DNA of 64,000 bases from Vanilla planifolia (taxonomy: Eukaryota; Streptophyta; Magnoliopsida; Asparagales; Orchidaceae): the NCBI GenBank assembly GCA_023846275.1, contig CM043868.1, forward strand, positions 14,789,755 through 14,853,754. The letters are read 5' to 3'. Within the stretch, counting starts at the first letter, position 1. Each line of letters starts with the position of its first letter. A program made the translations under genes and the position numbers. This document shows, piece by piece, positions 48,721-60,750 of the stretch. The notes beneath the pieces were generated by a model, which worked only from the letters and a program-made list of their open reading frames with translations, had not been told where the DNA came from and ran no database searches.

Positions 48721-51700
48721 GAATGGCAATGAATCGAAGGTGTGACTTCAATTTTCTAGTTGATTAAGCATAATCTTTTGTATAGTTAATGGATTTTGGA
48801 GTTGCATTAATCTATTCATGGTTGCTTACCATGACAATTAAAATTGAGATGATTGTATTGTTTTTTGTTAGCATTAAATTGAGATTTCAAGATATTATGA
48901 CTAGAATCAAGTCATTTTAAAGAACCTAATCATTTTTTGTGGTTGTGAAAGTGAGAAAGAAATTCAGTGGAAACAAAAAATTAGGAGTTTTCTATTGTAA
49001 GTGCAAAAATGATAGGGAGGAGCCAAGTAAGAAAAATTGACGCATTAATTCTTATTATTAGTTTTATTTTGAATTTAGTTGTGTTTAAATGAGTAAACAC
49101 TTAAGAAAATTAAGAGGCATTAGATGTAAGCATATTAGGTTTGAAATTTAGATTAATTTTATTATGAAATAACTTATGTAGATTGTGAAGAAATATAATT
49201 AAATATATTTTTATTGTGTATCATTCAAAGAAAAGCCAATTCAAAAAATAGATCTCCATCATATAGATCAAGTGATGTAATTTAACATATTGTAATAAAT
49301 TAATATTTCTTATTTATGATCATGAGATTTAATTTGTTCATGCATTTGAATTATAATCATAAGATTTTTTTGACTTATTTTTTGATAAATAACCAAGATT
49401 TATACATGTATGTAATTAAAAGAAAAGAGATACGTAAGTAACTAAGAAATGTATAATTATTTATATGAAGGATGACATAAGAATGTTACATTGAATGAAC
49501 ATGACAAAATAATAAAAAATATATTTATTCCTATGATGTTATCTTTTGACTCGAGTGTAATACTTGGGACCATATTATACTTTGTTGTTAGTACTCTAAG
49601 TAGAGTAGTTGAGTATGATCATAAACCATACTATGATATGATGACAAATGATGTAATGATTAACTTCTTTACAATTGTCATTAGTTGTTTTAAAACAACA
49701 TGGTGCTGGGTGTGATTTTTAAAGTCATACTAATAAGTATTGATATGATGTCAATTTACTGATAATCTTATGAGTATTTCTACTCATTAAAATTTTGTTA
49801 TGGGTATTAATATAGACATAATATAATATTTGAGTAAGGATAATAATAAAAAAATAAATTAAAAAACTAAAATAAAATAAATAAATAAAGAAAAAAATTA
49901 TAAATAGAAAAAATAAAAATTCAATCAAATAAGTCATTTCTTTATTAGTACTTTTTAATGTAATATATCTATTTTTTGTTATCATTTGTTATTTGATTTA
50001 TAATTTTGTTATTTTTAATATCTATTATATTATATTGTTTTGTTATTTTAATTTATCTACTGAGATTTTTTTAGATGCATTCACTATATTTATATTACAA
50101 GCTAGCAAAGTTCAAGTTATCAAGATGGGGTTCCTTATAGGATTAAGGATTCGGATAATCAATGAGTATGTGTTGAATGTTTGAAACTTGATTAGAGAGG
50201 TTTGTTATGTGATTTTGATATAAACTATATAGTATGATATAGATTGAATGCTATTTGATGTTGATACACTTCAAGAGTTGTGCGTGATTTGTATCTTATA
50301 TCTCGTGAAATTTTTATATTTTGTCGATTTTAGTTTATGTGAATTATGATTTAAATGTGATTTTTAGTTTTAAATTTTACAAAAAAATTAAGTTAAAATT
50401 TTTCTTATTTGTCACTCTCTTTCTAGATGGGTTAAGTGAGATGTGATGCATTTGGTGTGTCTTCATCTCGTTAATCAACAACAACTCATGAGAAACTTGA
50501 AATGCATTCTACAAGCTATTGCATCATTTCTTTAATAACCCAAAACGTCAAAGCATGCCAAAGACAAATGACCTATTATTCTAATTATAAACTTATTCCA
50601 TATCTATCTTAAGAGTCATGAGGCCACTAGCTAAGGTGGTATTGTAAGACGTACACTTGTCTATCAATCAAAGCATTTGCAATGCTCACTAAGATGTTTA
50701 TTCAATTAAAAGCATTGTTTGGCCTTGTAGAATCACACTTAAATTATTTGAATTACAAATAGGTTTTTTATTCTAACATAACCTTTACTACTATCTCTTG
50801 TTAATATTTCTTTGAGTTGATTAAAGAGTTATTTTTAACAAATCATTTGATCGCGTCAATGTAAAACAAGAATACTTCCTACCTTGTAAATTGTCAATGC
50901 CGAGTCCAACTGTAATTTCTTGGTCGATCGTGTCCGGTCTGATCGCCAACCGGCCTCTGGAAGAAATATTGAAAAAATATTTTATCATGTGTCCTAACTT
51001 GCTAATGTGTTCTATTAAAAAAATAATATTTTATCATGCTTCTAATTTATTGAAAAAATATTTTCAATAAATTAAAACAAATTTCAAATATTAGTGAGAG
51101 AACTTAATTGAATTTAATAATATTTCTAAAAGTTTGAGTAATAGTGACACCACCTATAAAAATCAGAATTATTGAGAGCGTTGACGATGCTCTTCTGTCA
51201 GGTTGTTGTTTTTTTTTTTTTTTTTTTTTTGTTTTTGGAAAAGGACGTTGGAAATAAAGAAATAAACATTATGCAACAGATTTGCGAAATTAATATATTT
51301 ATTTTCAAATAATATTACTTGTAACATTGTCAATTGTAAGCACGTTGATTATTTAATATCCCATGTCAGAATGTTTCAGAAAATGGCAATATTATTATTT
51401 CATTGCGCAACCTGTTTCAAAAGCAACGGCAATTTTGACATTTTTAAATATTTCCAATACTAAAAAATCTCTTATTTTAATTTACTTGATTTAAAAGATG
51501 TACATTCAACACGGTTGAAACACAAAGGAAATCTCATTAAATTATTATCCTTAATTTGTCCAAAAAATTCAGAAAATCATTACATATATATATTATTTTG
51601 TAGTTTTCTGATTCATTTCAAAATTTATTCACATTGAAATTTGTAAAATCCAAGGAATTGAGCAAAAAGAAAACCGATGCTCTATTTAAAAATGGTTTGA

Positions 51701-51860
51701 TAATTTTAAAAAACGTTTAAAAAAATATATTTCAAAAAGAAGGTTAAAAATATTAGTGAAATAAAATTTGGATTAAAATATTATTCAAAATTTAGAAAAT
51801 AAAAGTTTTTAAAGAGAAATAGGAAAATAAAAAATCAAACCGGTAACTCTCCGTCCGAAA
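48721..51860. other. AT-rich noncoding DNA
   Basis: Possibly the rest of the LTR started at 48141 up to about 50.5 kb, then spacer. A poly-T run of about 22 bases lies at 51209-51230. Only short chance open frames are present. Confidence 0.45.
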
Positions 51861-52036
51861 TGACGGCGATTGGAATGGCTTGCGTTCTATTTGGGATTAA
51901 AAAGGTTTTTTGGACTCCTCAATCCGAGGCACCACATGAATGGCCGTATTAGTTTGCCTAATCCGCTTCTCTAGTTGAATACTTCTATAAATAATTCATG
52001 ACCCGAACGATGACTGCTTAGTTGACGCGGCCTCCA
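51861..52036 (+). promoter_or_regulatory. Promoter and short leader of the glycosyltransferase gene
   Basis: A TATA box TATAAATA lies at 51986-51993, only 51 bases before the start codon, so the leader would be about 20 bases if transcription starts at the usual distance. ATG codons at 51998 and 52010 precede the main start; the second opens a three-codon frame ending TAG at 52019-52021. Confidence 0.5.
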
Positions 52037-55000
52037 ATGGAGCCCAAGCCTAACGCTGAAGAGAATCCGGTAGTTCCGCCGCCTGATTCCAGAATTTTCC
52101 GTCGCTTTCCGGTGCCGATTATCTTCCTCCTCCTCCTCGGCCTTTCCATCGTTTTAATCTACCGCGCCGCCGCCCCCATCACACCGTTCGCCGGGGGAAA
52201 GTGGAACCTTACCGATGTCGTCCCCGCGGGCGACCCCGAGGATGTCGTCAATCTGGTACTTTCCTTCACCTCCTCGAACAACCCCACGCCGCGTCGGAAC
52301 GAGGCCGTGCTAGGGTTTAAATCTTTTATTTTTCTTCGGCTTTTGACCGTCTTGAATCGCTCTTTGGTATAATTACTGAAAAATATAACTTCAAATATTT
52401 CTTTTGGAGGAAGTATGATTTGAATTAGGTTTTCCTTCTGCCCCAGTTTGATGATTCATCTGAGTTGACTGGCTCTTCAGTGTAGTTAAGGATGCTCTTA
52501 GTAGAAGTTTAGGATCTCAAAAGCTTCCAAAAATGTTTTAGAGCTTGATTAGATAGGTACAACGAAGTATTAAGCAGGAATATTATGCGTTTTCGTGGAG
52601 TTTTAGCTCTCATGAAGTCGTAACGCAAGAAACAACACGTCATGCCATGGACTCTGCTCGCCTGGTCTGGAAAGAAAGCTCGTTTTGCCCCCAATTGTCC
52701 CCATCTCTTTTACACAATCCATGTGCTTCACCTTCTGCCACGTGGCATCTTAAATCTGGTACAGGTTTTTTTTTTTACCAATTCTCATGACTTTTCACTT
52801 CTTACTTTTCCACGTCGTTCCTATAAAAGGAGTTTAATTTGTAATTCTCACGTGATACGAGCACGTGCACCTCTTGCCTGTAGTTTCCACGTTGGCAGTT
52901 TTGGGGTTTGGTTTAGCGGGCACTTTGGTTTTAAACTATGATTGGAAGATGAGTTTTATTTTTTATTCCTTGATTCCATTCTTTAGTAATTTATATTCAA
53001 GGTTCTGTTTGCAAACTGAGTATCAAATAGGGGTGAGGGTTTTTCCCAAAGATCAAAGATCTATTGAGCTTGAATTGGATTTTAGCATGGATTGAGCTCG
53101 AATTAGAATGATTGAATTGAGCTATGAGCCAAAAAACGACTCAATTCGTATTGCGAGCTAATCTTGAGCCATGTTGGAATCAATCCAGCAGAAGCTCAAG
53201 TTGAATTGTTTATATTTAAGTACATATATATCAATATTCTATGTATCCAAATAGATGAATTTATGAAAGTATGGTATTGTTGCATTTGATATGGACGAAT
53301 TTCTTAACTTGTTTTGTATTAAAATTTTGAATGACAAATCAAGAATTAATAAAAAATTAGACCATTTTTGCTTGAACCTATAATGAACGAGCCAATTCTA
53401 TCATTCAAGATTGAACTAGGATCATATTGAATTATGAGTGGATCAAACCTAGTTTTAAATTCTGTTTTTTTTTTTTTAAAAGCTCCTTTCCAAATTTCAT
53501 TTCTATCAAATATTTCTTACCTAAAACTTATTTTTCTTTAAATTAAAACAAAATTTTTAAAACTTGCTTTTTAAAACCTCTTTTATGAACTTTTTTTCCT
53601 AAACCTAAAGGTTGCAACATGTTTAAAAAATCACTCTCAAGCTATGTTTGATATGAATAAAAAAGGAAATAAAATTAAATCTTCATGATCATCATTTCAT
53701 TTATGTTATTACAGTGAATTTAAATTAGTTATAAATTAAATCATTTATAAAATTCTTTCAAAAAAAAAAAAAAAAAAAAAAAGCCTTGAGTGGGAAAAAA
53801 TGTCTTCTACAAACTATATAAGGGTATAGTATTGATATAAGGTTGTAAATCGAAAATGGTATATTGAGAAGAAATCAAATTTAGTGTACTTACACAATAC
53901 AAGGGGATCATGTTTCCTCAAATTTTTACTTCCTTTTTAGTTTAATTCTTTGTGTATTATACTAAAATCAACCATATGCAAAGTGTTCTCCATGTGATTT
54001 GATTCAAACAAACTTTTCAGGACAACGAAGAAACAAAATTAACATGGATTCTGAAAGATGCAGCAATGGAAGACAAAACAGTAATATTGACTACTCTGAA
54101 TTCTGCATGGGCCTCAGTTAACTCCATCATTGATATCTTTCTTGAAAGCTTCTATATTGGCAATGGCACTCGTGCGCTTCTTGATCACTTGGTGATTATT
54201 GCATTTGACAAGAAGGCATATCTGCGTTGTATGGCTATCCATCATCGTTGCTTTGCCTTGGCAACTGAAGGAGTTGATTTTTCTGGTGAGAAGAACTTCA
54301 TGTCTGATGGATACTTGAAGATGATGTGGAGAAGGATTGATTTCTTAAGACTGGTTCTTGAAATGGGATACAGCTTCATTTTTACAGTATTTTCTTGTCC
54401 TTTTAAGCTTTTTTATATGCTTTAAAACTTAATTGTTATTCATGCGAGTGCCGACCTGCTTCTTCCCCAGTTCCCTCTCCCTCTTATATTCATGGTATCA
54501 TTCATTATCCCACATCATTGTTAGGTTGCGGAGAAATGCATGAGCATTGCCAACTAAAAGAGCAAAAAGCTTAAGGAAGCTCAAAGTAACTATGCTTAGT
54601 GGAAGTAACCAACTTTAAGGAAAACATTAGCTTGCTCTGCGATGTAAATGAGTTCAGGCTTGGTTTAATTTAGATCAATGAGTCTTTGAGGAAGTGTAAT
54701 GGTTTATTTACTCTAAATTCTATTTTTCGTGTGTGTATACTATTGCTTCAGTTTGACAGATTTGAAGATGCAAATGATGTGCTTCTTTGTGTCACTATTT
54801 GTAACATCTGAATACGTTCTATCTAATCATTTGTTTTTCCATCTGTGTAGTTAATTCCAGGATCAAACTCCGGCTTCAAATATTTTTTTTTCATTTTTGT
54901 ATTTTAAACTGTATTTCAATTGCTTCTTGTTGTCAGCTTGCATGGAAAAGCTTCCTCTGTTCTTCTGCCTGCTTTTGATATTTATTCTGTTATCTTCTTC

Positions 55001-55881
55001 CAATTTCAACTCTAATTTTGCTCAGTCGATTGAAATATTAATGTGCGTGTAAATACCTTAATTGGTGTAAAGAAAAGATACATCTCCCAAATCTTTTAGA
55101 TCATTCTTTATGTTATGTATTTAACCTCTCCACTATTGAAGGGTTAACGATTAATCTTGATTTTTGTGGTTTCAAATATGGCTGTAGGATGCAGATATTG
55201 TTTGGTTCCGAAATCCTCTCACACGCTTCTTTCCAGATGGGGACTTTCAAATAGCTTGTGACCAATTTAATGGCAATTCTTACGATAGAAACAATAGACC
55301 TAATGGTGGATTTAACTATGTAAAGTCCAACAATCGTAGCATAGAATTTTACAAATTTTGGTATTCGGCTCGAGAAAAGCACCCTGGGTATCATGACCAA
55401 GATGTACTTAATATGATCAAGTTTGACCCGTTCATCAATCAAATTGGATTGAACATGAGGTTCTTGGACACCGCCTTTTTTGGTGGATTATGCCAACCAA
55501 GTCGAGATTTTAATGTCGTCTGCACAATGCATGCCAACTGTTGTATTGGGCGCAATAGGAAAATTGCCGATCTTAAGCTCATGCTTGATGATTGGAGGAG
55601 ATATATGGCACTTCCACCTGCCTCGAAAAAATCCAGGCAGTCATCTTGGAGTGTTCCACGAAATTGCAGGTAAGATTATGTTGTTGATGTTGCAACTTGT
55701 TTTATGTCATGGGTTATGTTATTGTAAACAAGATGATGCCTTGTGTTTTTTTGTCCGATTACGCCTGCTTCTTCTATTATTACAAGATGTAACCCTTTAT
55801 TTCTCCATTGTTGTTCTTATTTCCAGCTTCATCTAATACGTTGCTTTACTTGTCTTCAGTTTGTCTCCGCTGCCTAATTAG
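52037..55881 (+). CDS. Nucleotide-diphospho-sugar transferase (PF03407, At4g15970-like), four exons
   Basis: Predicted type II Golgi glycosyltransferase of the plant DUF271/GT77-related family. Exons 52037-52255, 54021-54386, 55188-55669 and 55860-55881 join to 363 codons (362 residues), the family's usual size. A short cytosolic N-terminus ends in RRF, followed by one membrane anchor (about 26-42, VPIIFLLLLGLSIVLIY) and a Pro/Ala stem. The catalytic part starts with MEDKTVILTTLNSAW, then FMSDGYLKMMWRRIDFL. The metal-binding DXD is DAD at 196-198, its codons opening exon 3 (DADIVWFRNP). HPGYHDQDVLN and MHANCCIGRNRKIADLKLML are further family hallmarks. Introns 1 and 2 are phase 0, intron 3 phase 2; all are GT-AG. 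The last exon adds only SLSPLPN and a stop after VPRNC. The acceptor sugar is unknown; family members act on cell-wall or glycoprotein substrates. It looks intact. Confidence 0.9.
52256..54020 (+). other. Intron 1 of the glycosyltransferase gene
   Basis: A 1765-bp GT-AG intron. It contains a repeat-like stretch (about 53040-53460) of GAGCTTGAATT and GAGCTCGAATT phrases in both orientations and a 24-base poly-A run (53759-53782). The short open frames within it show no family motif. Confidence 0.65.
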
Positions 55882-57000
55882 ATTCAATTCATGGAGCTGT
55901 TTGGTGACACTTTGATAGTGTTATTGCTATATTGTTGGTACTCCATGGATTGGCTGATGAAAGCAAATTTGTGGAGGTTAGTTCCAGCCAAACTAATTAT
56001 GCTTTTGGGCATCACATAAAAGCTATCAAATCTTTCATATCATAATTGTATATCTGCATAATTTACATTTATTTTTCTTGGACAAACATGTGACTTTGTT
56101 AATTTTCATTTATCTGTAGATACTGAATAGTTCCTGCTTCAATTTTAAAGAGCAAACTAGGCCATTGGACAGTTGTTTCCTGATGCACTTGAGGGCGGAT
56201 CTATAAACAATACTACAGTGAAATCTTATGCATGCCTTTCGTTATTCTTCTTTATCTTTACCTATTGCATTGCGTGTCCTCCGAAATGTGAAAAACAAAA
56301 GTACCAATGAAGCCTCATTATTAACTTCCATGAAAGTTTTGAGCCTTTTTGTTTGGAATAGGATGTGGTTCTACTTTCTTGTTGTTTAGTCATTTCATTA
56401 CTCTATAGTTGCTAATTTTTTCACATCATAAATACGGTGGAACCAAAAGAATGCATTTGAAAAATTATATCTCAGATGGAGAAGGATGAGTTAAAATGAT
56501 ATCGAGATGTACTTAACTGGAAAATTTCTTTTCAAGGCAAAAGCAATGTCATTCCCACCCGAGCTCCATTGTTTTGGTAAAGCAGCAGGAATGGAATGGG
56601 TAAGCAGAGGAGCCTATTGCTTCCCTTTCAATGCTCATGGCAGCTCCTCTGCGTGCCCCTTCCATTGCTGCTGCTTCCTCAGAGAGTCTCTCTTCCCTTT
56701 TGCTGTCTTCTTTGACTACCTTGATAGATATTTGTAGCCAAGCATCAATCTTCAACTTTCGAAGTTGTACTACATGAGCAAAGAAGGAGTACAGGCTTTG
56801 TAGGTTGTATTTGCGGCGCATTCTGTACTGCTGAGTCGTACAATCGCTTTATTGCAGTACCAAGCGAAGTACAACATGCACTGCATGTGCTATCCAGATG
56901 CGCCCGCTCCCTTTCTTGATTCCTCATTTGGCACTAAGCCAATTCTCCAACGTTAACTTTTTAACCTCCTTCCTCAGTTACTTTTGCCTAATGGATTAAT
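55882..57000. other. 3' flank of the glycosyltransferase gene with a GC-richer patch
   Basis: This includes the 3' untranslated region; no polyadenylation signal was fixed. Between 56507 and 56940 the GC content rises and both strands have open frames of 60 to 90 codons. The minus-strand frame (56549-56821) reads LRKLKIDAWLQISIKVVKED and is Glu/Arg-rich afterwards, so it could be a fragment of a helical protein. I could not assign it. Confidence 0.35.
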
Positions 57001-59254
57001 TTGCTCCAATTTAATTTGATTTGAACAAGATTCAAGTTAATACGCGCACAATTTCTCAACAGAGCTATTCCAGAATGCCAAAAGCATGTGGTACAATGTG
57101 GCTCATTAAAGCAATCCAATCCAAGCTTGATATTAAATTCAAATGTTTTTTTGTATTTTCTTTCGATTTGGTTAATGCTTTTAACGAAAGGGTATGGTTC
57201 AATCTCTATTTGAGCTTGTTATTAATTTGAACATATGCGAAAGAAATCTAACTTCCAATTATTTTCTGTATTTTGTTCAAATCTTATGTGAAATCTGCCT
57301 TACAAAACATATATAATTCTTTTTATCCTCCTATTCTTGAACACTTTTTACTTCCTAGAAATAGAAGGTGACAACAGAACAAATAGGAGGTAAAAGGAAG
57401 AACAAACATATGCTTATTCTGTTTTTCATCTCTGCAACGAACATGCTTGATAAATTTTCATTAATGTTTACTTGGCTAATCAAATAAAGAGCCCTTCCAA
57501 CATGATTTTCTCTATCAAAAGTTCCATGGATAATAGGGATGACTTATTTCTCTTCAAATTTAATATTATTGTGGGACTTTAAATTGATAAGATTAAAAAG
57601 ATTTGTTTGATAACATAGGCTACACAAATCACACCAAATACATATAAAGCATCTCATAAATTATTCAAGTGAAATTTTCTTAATCTTTTTCAAATCATTT
57701 GATTGAACTGTGCTATATTGTTTGGTTTAAATAAAACATTATCACTAATATTAATTATGTTTTCCATCAAAATGATGTATTTCTTTCTACTTGTCTATTA
57801 TAGAAACATATTTTATTGTGCGAGCATCTTCTACATTTTTCCTATTGCATTCTCCTCCATCTCCACAAGATGGATGATCTTATTTGCTATGTTGATAACA
57901 TTTCCTTCATAATGATGAAGGTTTGGATATATTTAAGACAAGATTTTGTCATAAATGTGATAGAAGTTATTTTTATTATCTTTCATTTTTTCTTCCTTTT
58001 ATACAATTTTGCTAAGCGGTGCACACATGGTCAAATCTTTTTTATTCAATGCCAACATAATACCTAAGCCAATCTTCATTGGTCTAGCCTGACCAAACTT
58101 CATCGAGGTCTACTCCACTTTGTTATATTCTTCTTGTTAATCTCTCATTGATTTGTTCAAGAGTAGATTTTCTTCCCTAAGAAGCATCTAATGTTGCTCC
58201 AAAACTTTTGAAATTATTAGATGACATGTTGGGGTTACATAGTGAAGTTCTTAGACATATGTAGCTAAGGAGGCTTATGTGGTAAGCAAACCCACGTAGT
58301 TAATTTGTCGATTGAACCAAAACACCAAAGGTGGTTTACCTTGATATCCCAAGTGATTTTTGACTTAACTAATTATCCTAAACAAGTGACAATTTTCAAA
58401 AGTCCTAATACACATTAAAACAACTCATGATCCATTTGGACAAACTCTTAAATATCACAAAAATGCAAGCATGAGCAGCATGAAAAGCAAGAAAATAATA
58501 AAAATTTGAAAATCACGAATGAAGCACATGATGATCATTGCACTTAAAAGAGGCCATATTGTTTCAAATCAAATCTCTCTTGATTAAATAGAACTCATCT
58601 CTGATGAGTATTGGTGTGATTACTCTCATAACATCAGAATTTGTCCCCTAAGGTGGATAATAATAGGGGTCTTATGTCAACACTAAAAGACACATTTAAG
58701 CTTGAGGCAAGTTCAACATATAGCACTTTATACTAAAACCATATTGCCTTTGTGTTGAGATGAACAGATGAGGACAAATTAATGCTAGTGGTAATGATAT
58801 ATCTAGATATGATTTTATTAACACTATCTTGATCATTGTTAAAAAAGAAAAACAAGAATCATAATCTAAAAAGCAAAAAAAATTGAAGCTAAGTAGAATT
58901 AGCTTTGCTTTTGATTTGTTGTGAGGAATCCAGCTTGAAAATCTTGATAGTTGATTCGTCTACGAGAGGTGTTTTTCTCTAAACCCTCAATAACAAATCT
59001 TATTTTAGAGTCGCAACAGCGAAAATAAAACATGAGAATAATAAAAGAATTAATAAAGTAAGAAAGAGGAATAGAATTTTTGTCTAAAAGATAATTTTTT
59101 TAAAAAACTAGAATTGCTTCATTCATATTTTTCTCTTTTTTATAAATTTTTTGATATAATATTTTATTATAAAATACAAATTATTTTATTCTCACAAGTT
59201 ATATGAGGATTTTACTAAAAATATTATTGATGTGAAATTTATTCAACTCAAGGT
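57001..59254. other. Gene-free AT-rich DNA
   Basis: No coding sequence is supported. Balanced-composition stretches at 58.05-58.8 kb may be remnants of the minus-strand gypsy element found further right, but no motif proves this. Confidence 0.45.
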
Positions 59255-59535
59255 CCCATCCATGCGCACTGGTGCATACATGTGGAATGCATGCATGGAT
59301 TGAGCCCTAGTTACATGTGCATGATTTGCATGGTGTGGTTGGTATGCACACTACAGGCAAGGACCACATGCGGTGGTAAGTGCACCCATTGCATGTATGT
59401 GACATGCGTTGAGGTCCTTGCATATTTCATGTGCATTGCAGTCTTACACACCTACCACGCTATCCCACATGATGGAAGCAACATGTGTTACTTGTGCTTT
59501 GTCGCACGCGCTTTGGCCTGCAAGTAGCAAGCTTT
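59255..59535. repeat. TGCATG-rich segment
   Basis: A GC-richer segment with many overlapping copies of TGCAT, CATGCA and ACATGTG, including ATGCATGCATGG. CATGCA is the core of the RY element bound by plant B3 factors. The words are irregularly spaced, so this is not a simple tandem repeat. Confidence 0.5.
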
Positions 59536-59750
59536 TGTGAGTAGATAAGCGAGTAGGTGACATAGCATGGTGTTACTCAAGGACTTTTATTGTTTCATTT
59601 TCTCTCTTGATTATTTATCAATTGTGGATTATTTGATAATTAAATAAACTAATAATTAATCTATTTATCATATTCAAATCCCATCAAATCTCTTTAAAAA
59701 ACAAGTAGTTTTTTCAGACTTTATTTTTTTTAATAATGAATTCTTCATAA

Positions 59751-60005
59751 TTATTGAAAACTAAGTTGAGCGACTTGTTCTTTTTCAAAGCTATTCCATT
59801 TTCCTAAGTCAGCCTCCTTCTTTACAATTTGGTTAGAAGCCTTGGTCTCTCTTATTATCATAATGATTCTTTTTCCAAGGATGCTATTTGTACTTAGGGT
59901 CTTATCATCATCCATTGGTGGAATGTTCTCGTGTAGTTCTTCATCAAGCATAGATGACTCAAATGATTTTAAGTTGTCAACATTCACGATTGAATACATT
60001 TTCAT
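59751..60005 (-). pseudogene. Ty3/gypsy integrase C-terminus remnant
   Basis: The minus-strand frame reads NVDNLKSFESSMLDEE, then an acidic linker, and ends with a W in DLGKWNSFEKEQ. Plant gypsy polyproteins end with NVDxLKLYEPSMLDEE-like sequence, a variable linker and KAKW. The match is clear in order and spacing, but the fragment is isolated and truncated. It lies on the same strand as the reverse transcriptase remnant at 62.2-62.5 kb and on its C-terminal side, as expected for one element. Confidence 0.6.
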
Positions 60006-60049
60006 GTATGATGGTAGCTAATTTATATATTCTTTAGATTTCTTATTGT

Positions 60050-60750
60050 TATACTATAATGATAATGATATCATACTAATATGTTAATTGTTAAGAAATT
60101 TTTGCGAGCATATAAGAACGATTTAAAATTGGATTAATACATTATGTTTTGTACACTTGTCACTTTTGTAAAATATGATAATTTATATTGTATAAATGCG
60201 ATTTTCTTTCTATTTGGACTGTTCAAAGAAACTTTTGCATTGTACAAGCATTCACATAATTTACGATTATGACATTCGACATTTTCTTGCGAACTTGGCC
60301 TCTTGTGAAAATATATATCATATAGTGGTGATATATTCGAACTAATACGATCAAACTAAGAAATGAGACTTAGTTTTGGACTTAGCTAAATTTTTTACTG
60401 ATTTTTGTCATACTTGTATGATCTCTATGTTATATCAGTGTGATTCATACTTATATAAGAGTTTGTTTTAAATGCTTAGTTATTTATTTATTATGAGTTT
60501 CTCATATAACATATTATACTATAGGATTCAACATTATACAATGTTTTTTTTCAAGAGCTTAGAATTTGGTCATGTGTGACTTTGTTTTATTCATATGATA
60601 TATTTGCCCTAAGTAAAATGAATTGATTAAACAGGCACATCATTAAGGCAATCACTACACTACCTTATTGCCATAATACAATGTTATTGTACTTGTATGA
60701 TCTAGAGTTTGAGAGCATAATAACTATTTTGATCTTTTTAAGAATATGTT
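60050..60750. repeat. ATCATAC/GTATGAT-rich noncoding repeat
   Basis: The same vocabulary as 3.3-3.9 kb and 39.4-39.9 kb, for example TCATACTTGTATGATCTC at about 60407. It interrupts the region between the two gypsy remnants. Its orientation relative to the other copies was not resolved. Confidence 0.35.

Noticed and set aside
52642-53095. Separate genes from open frames in intron 1 of the glycosyltransferase
   Set aside because: They have no family motif or codon bias and lie between well-supported phase-0 exons.
53759-53782. Poly-A run as the tail of a SINE or processed insertion in the glycosyltransferase intron
   Set aside because: The sequence before it is plain AT-rich with no pol III boxes and no flanking duplication was seen.
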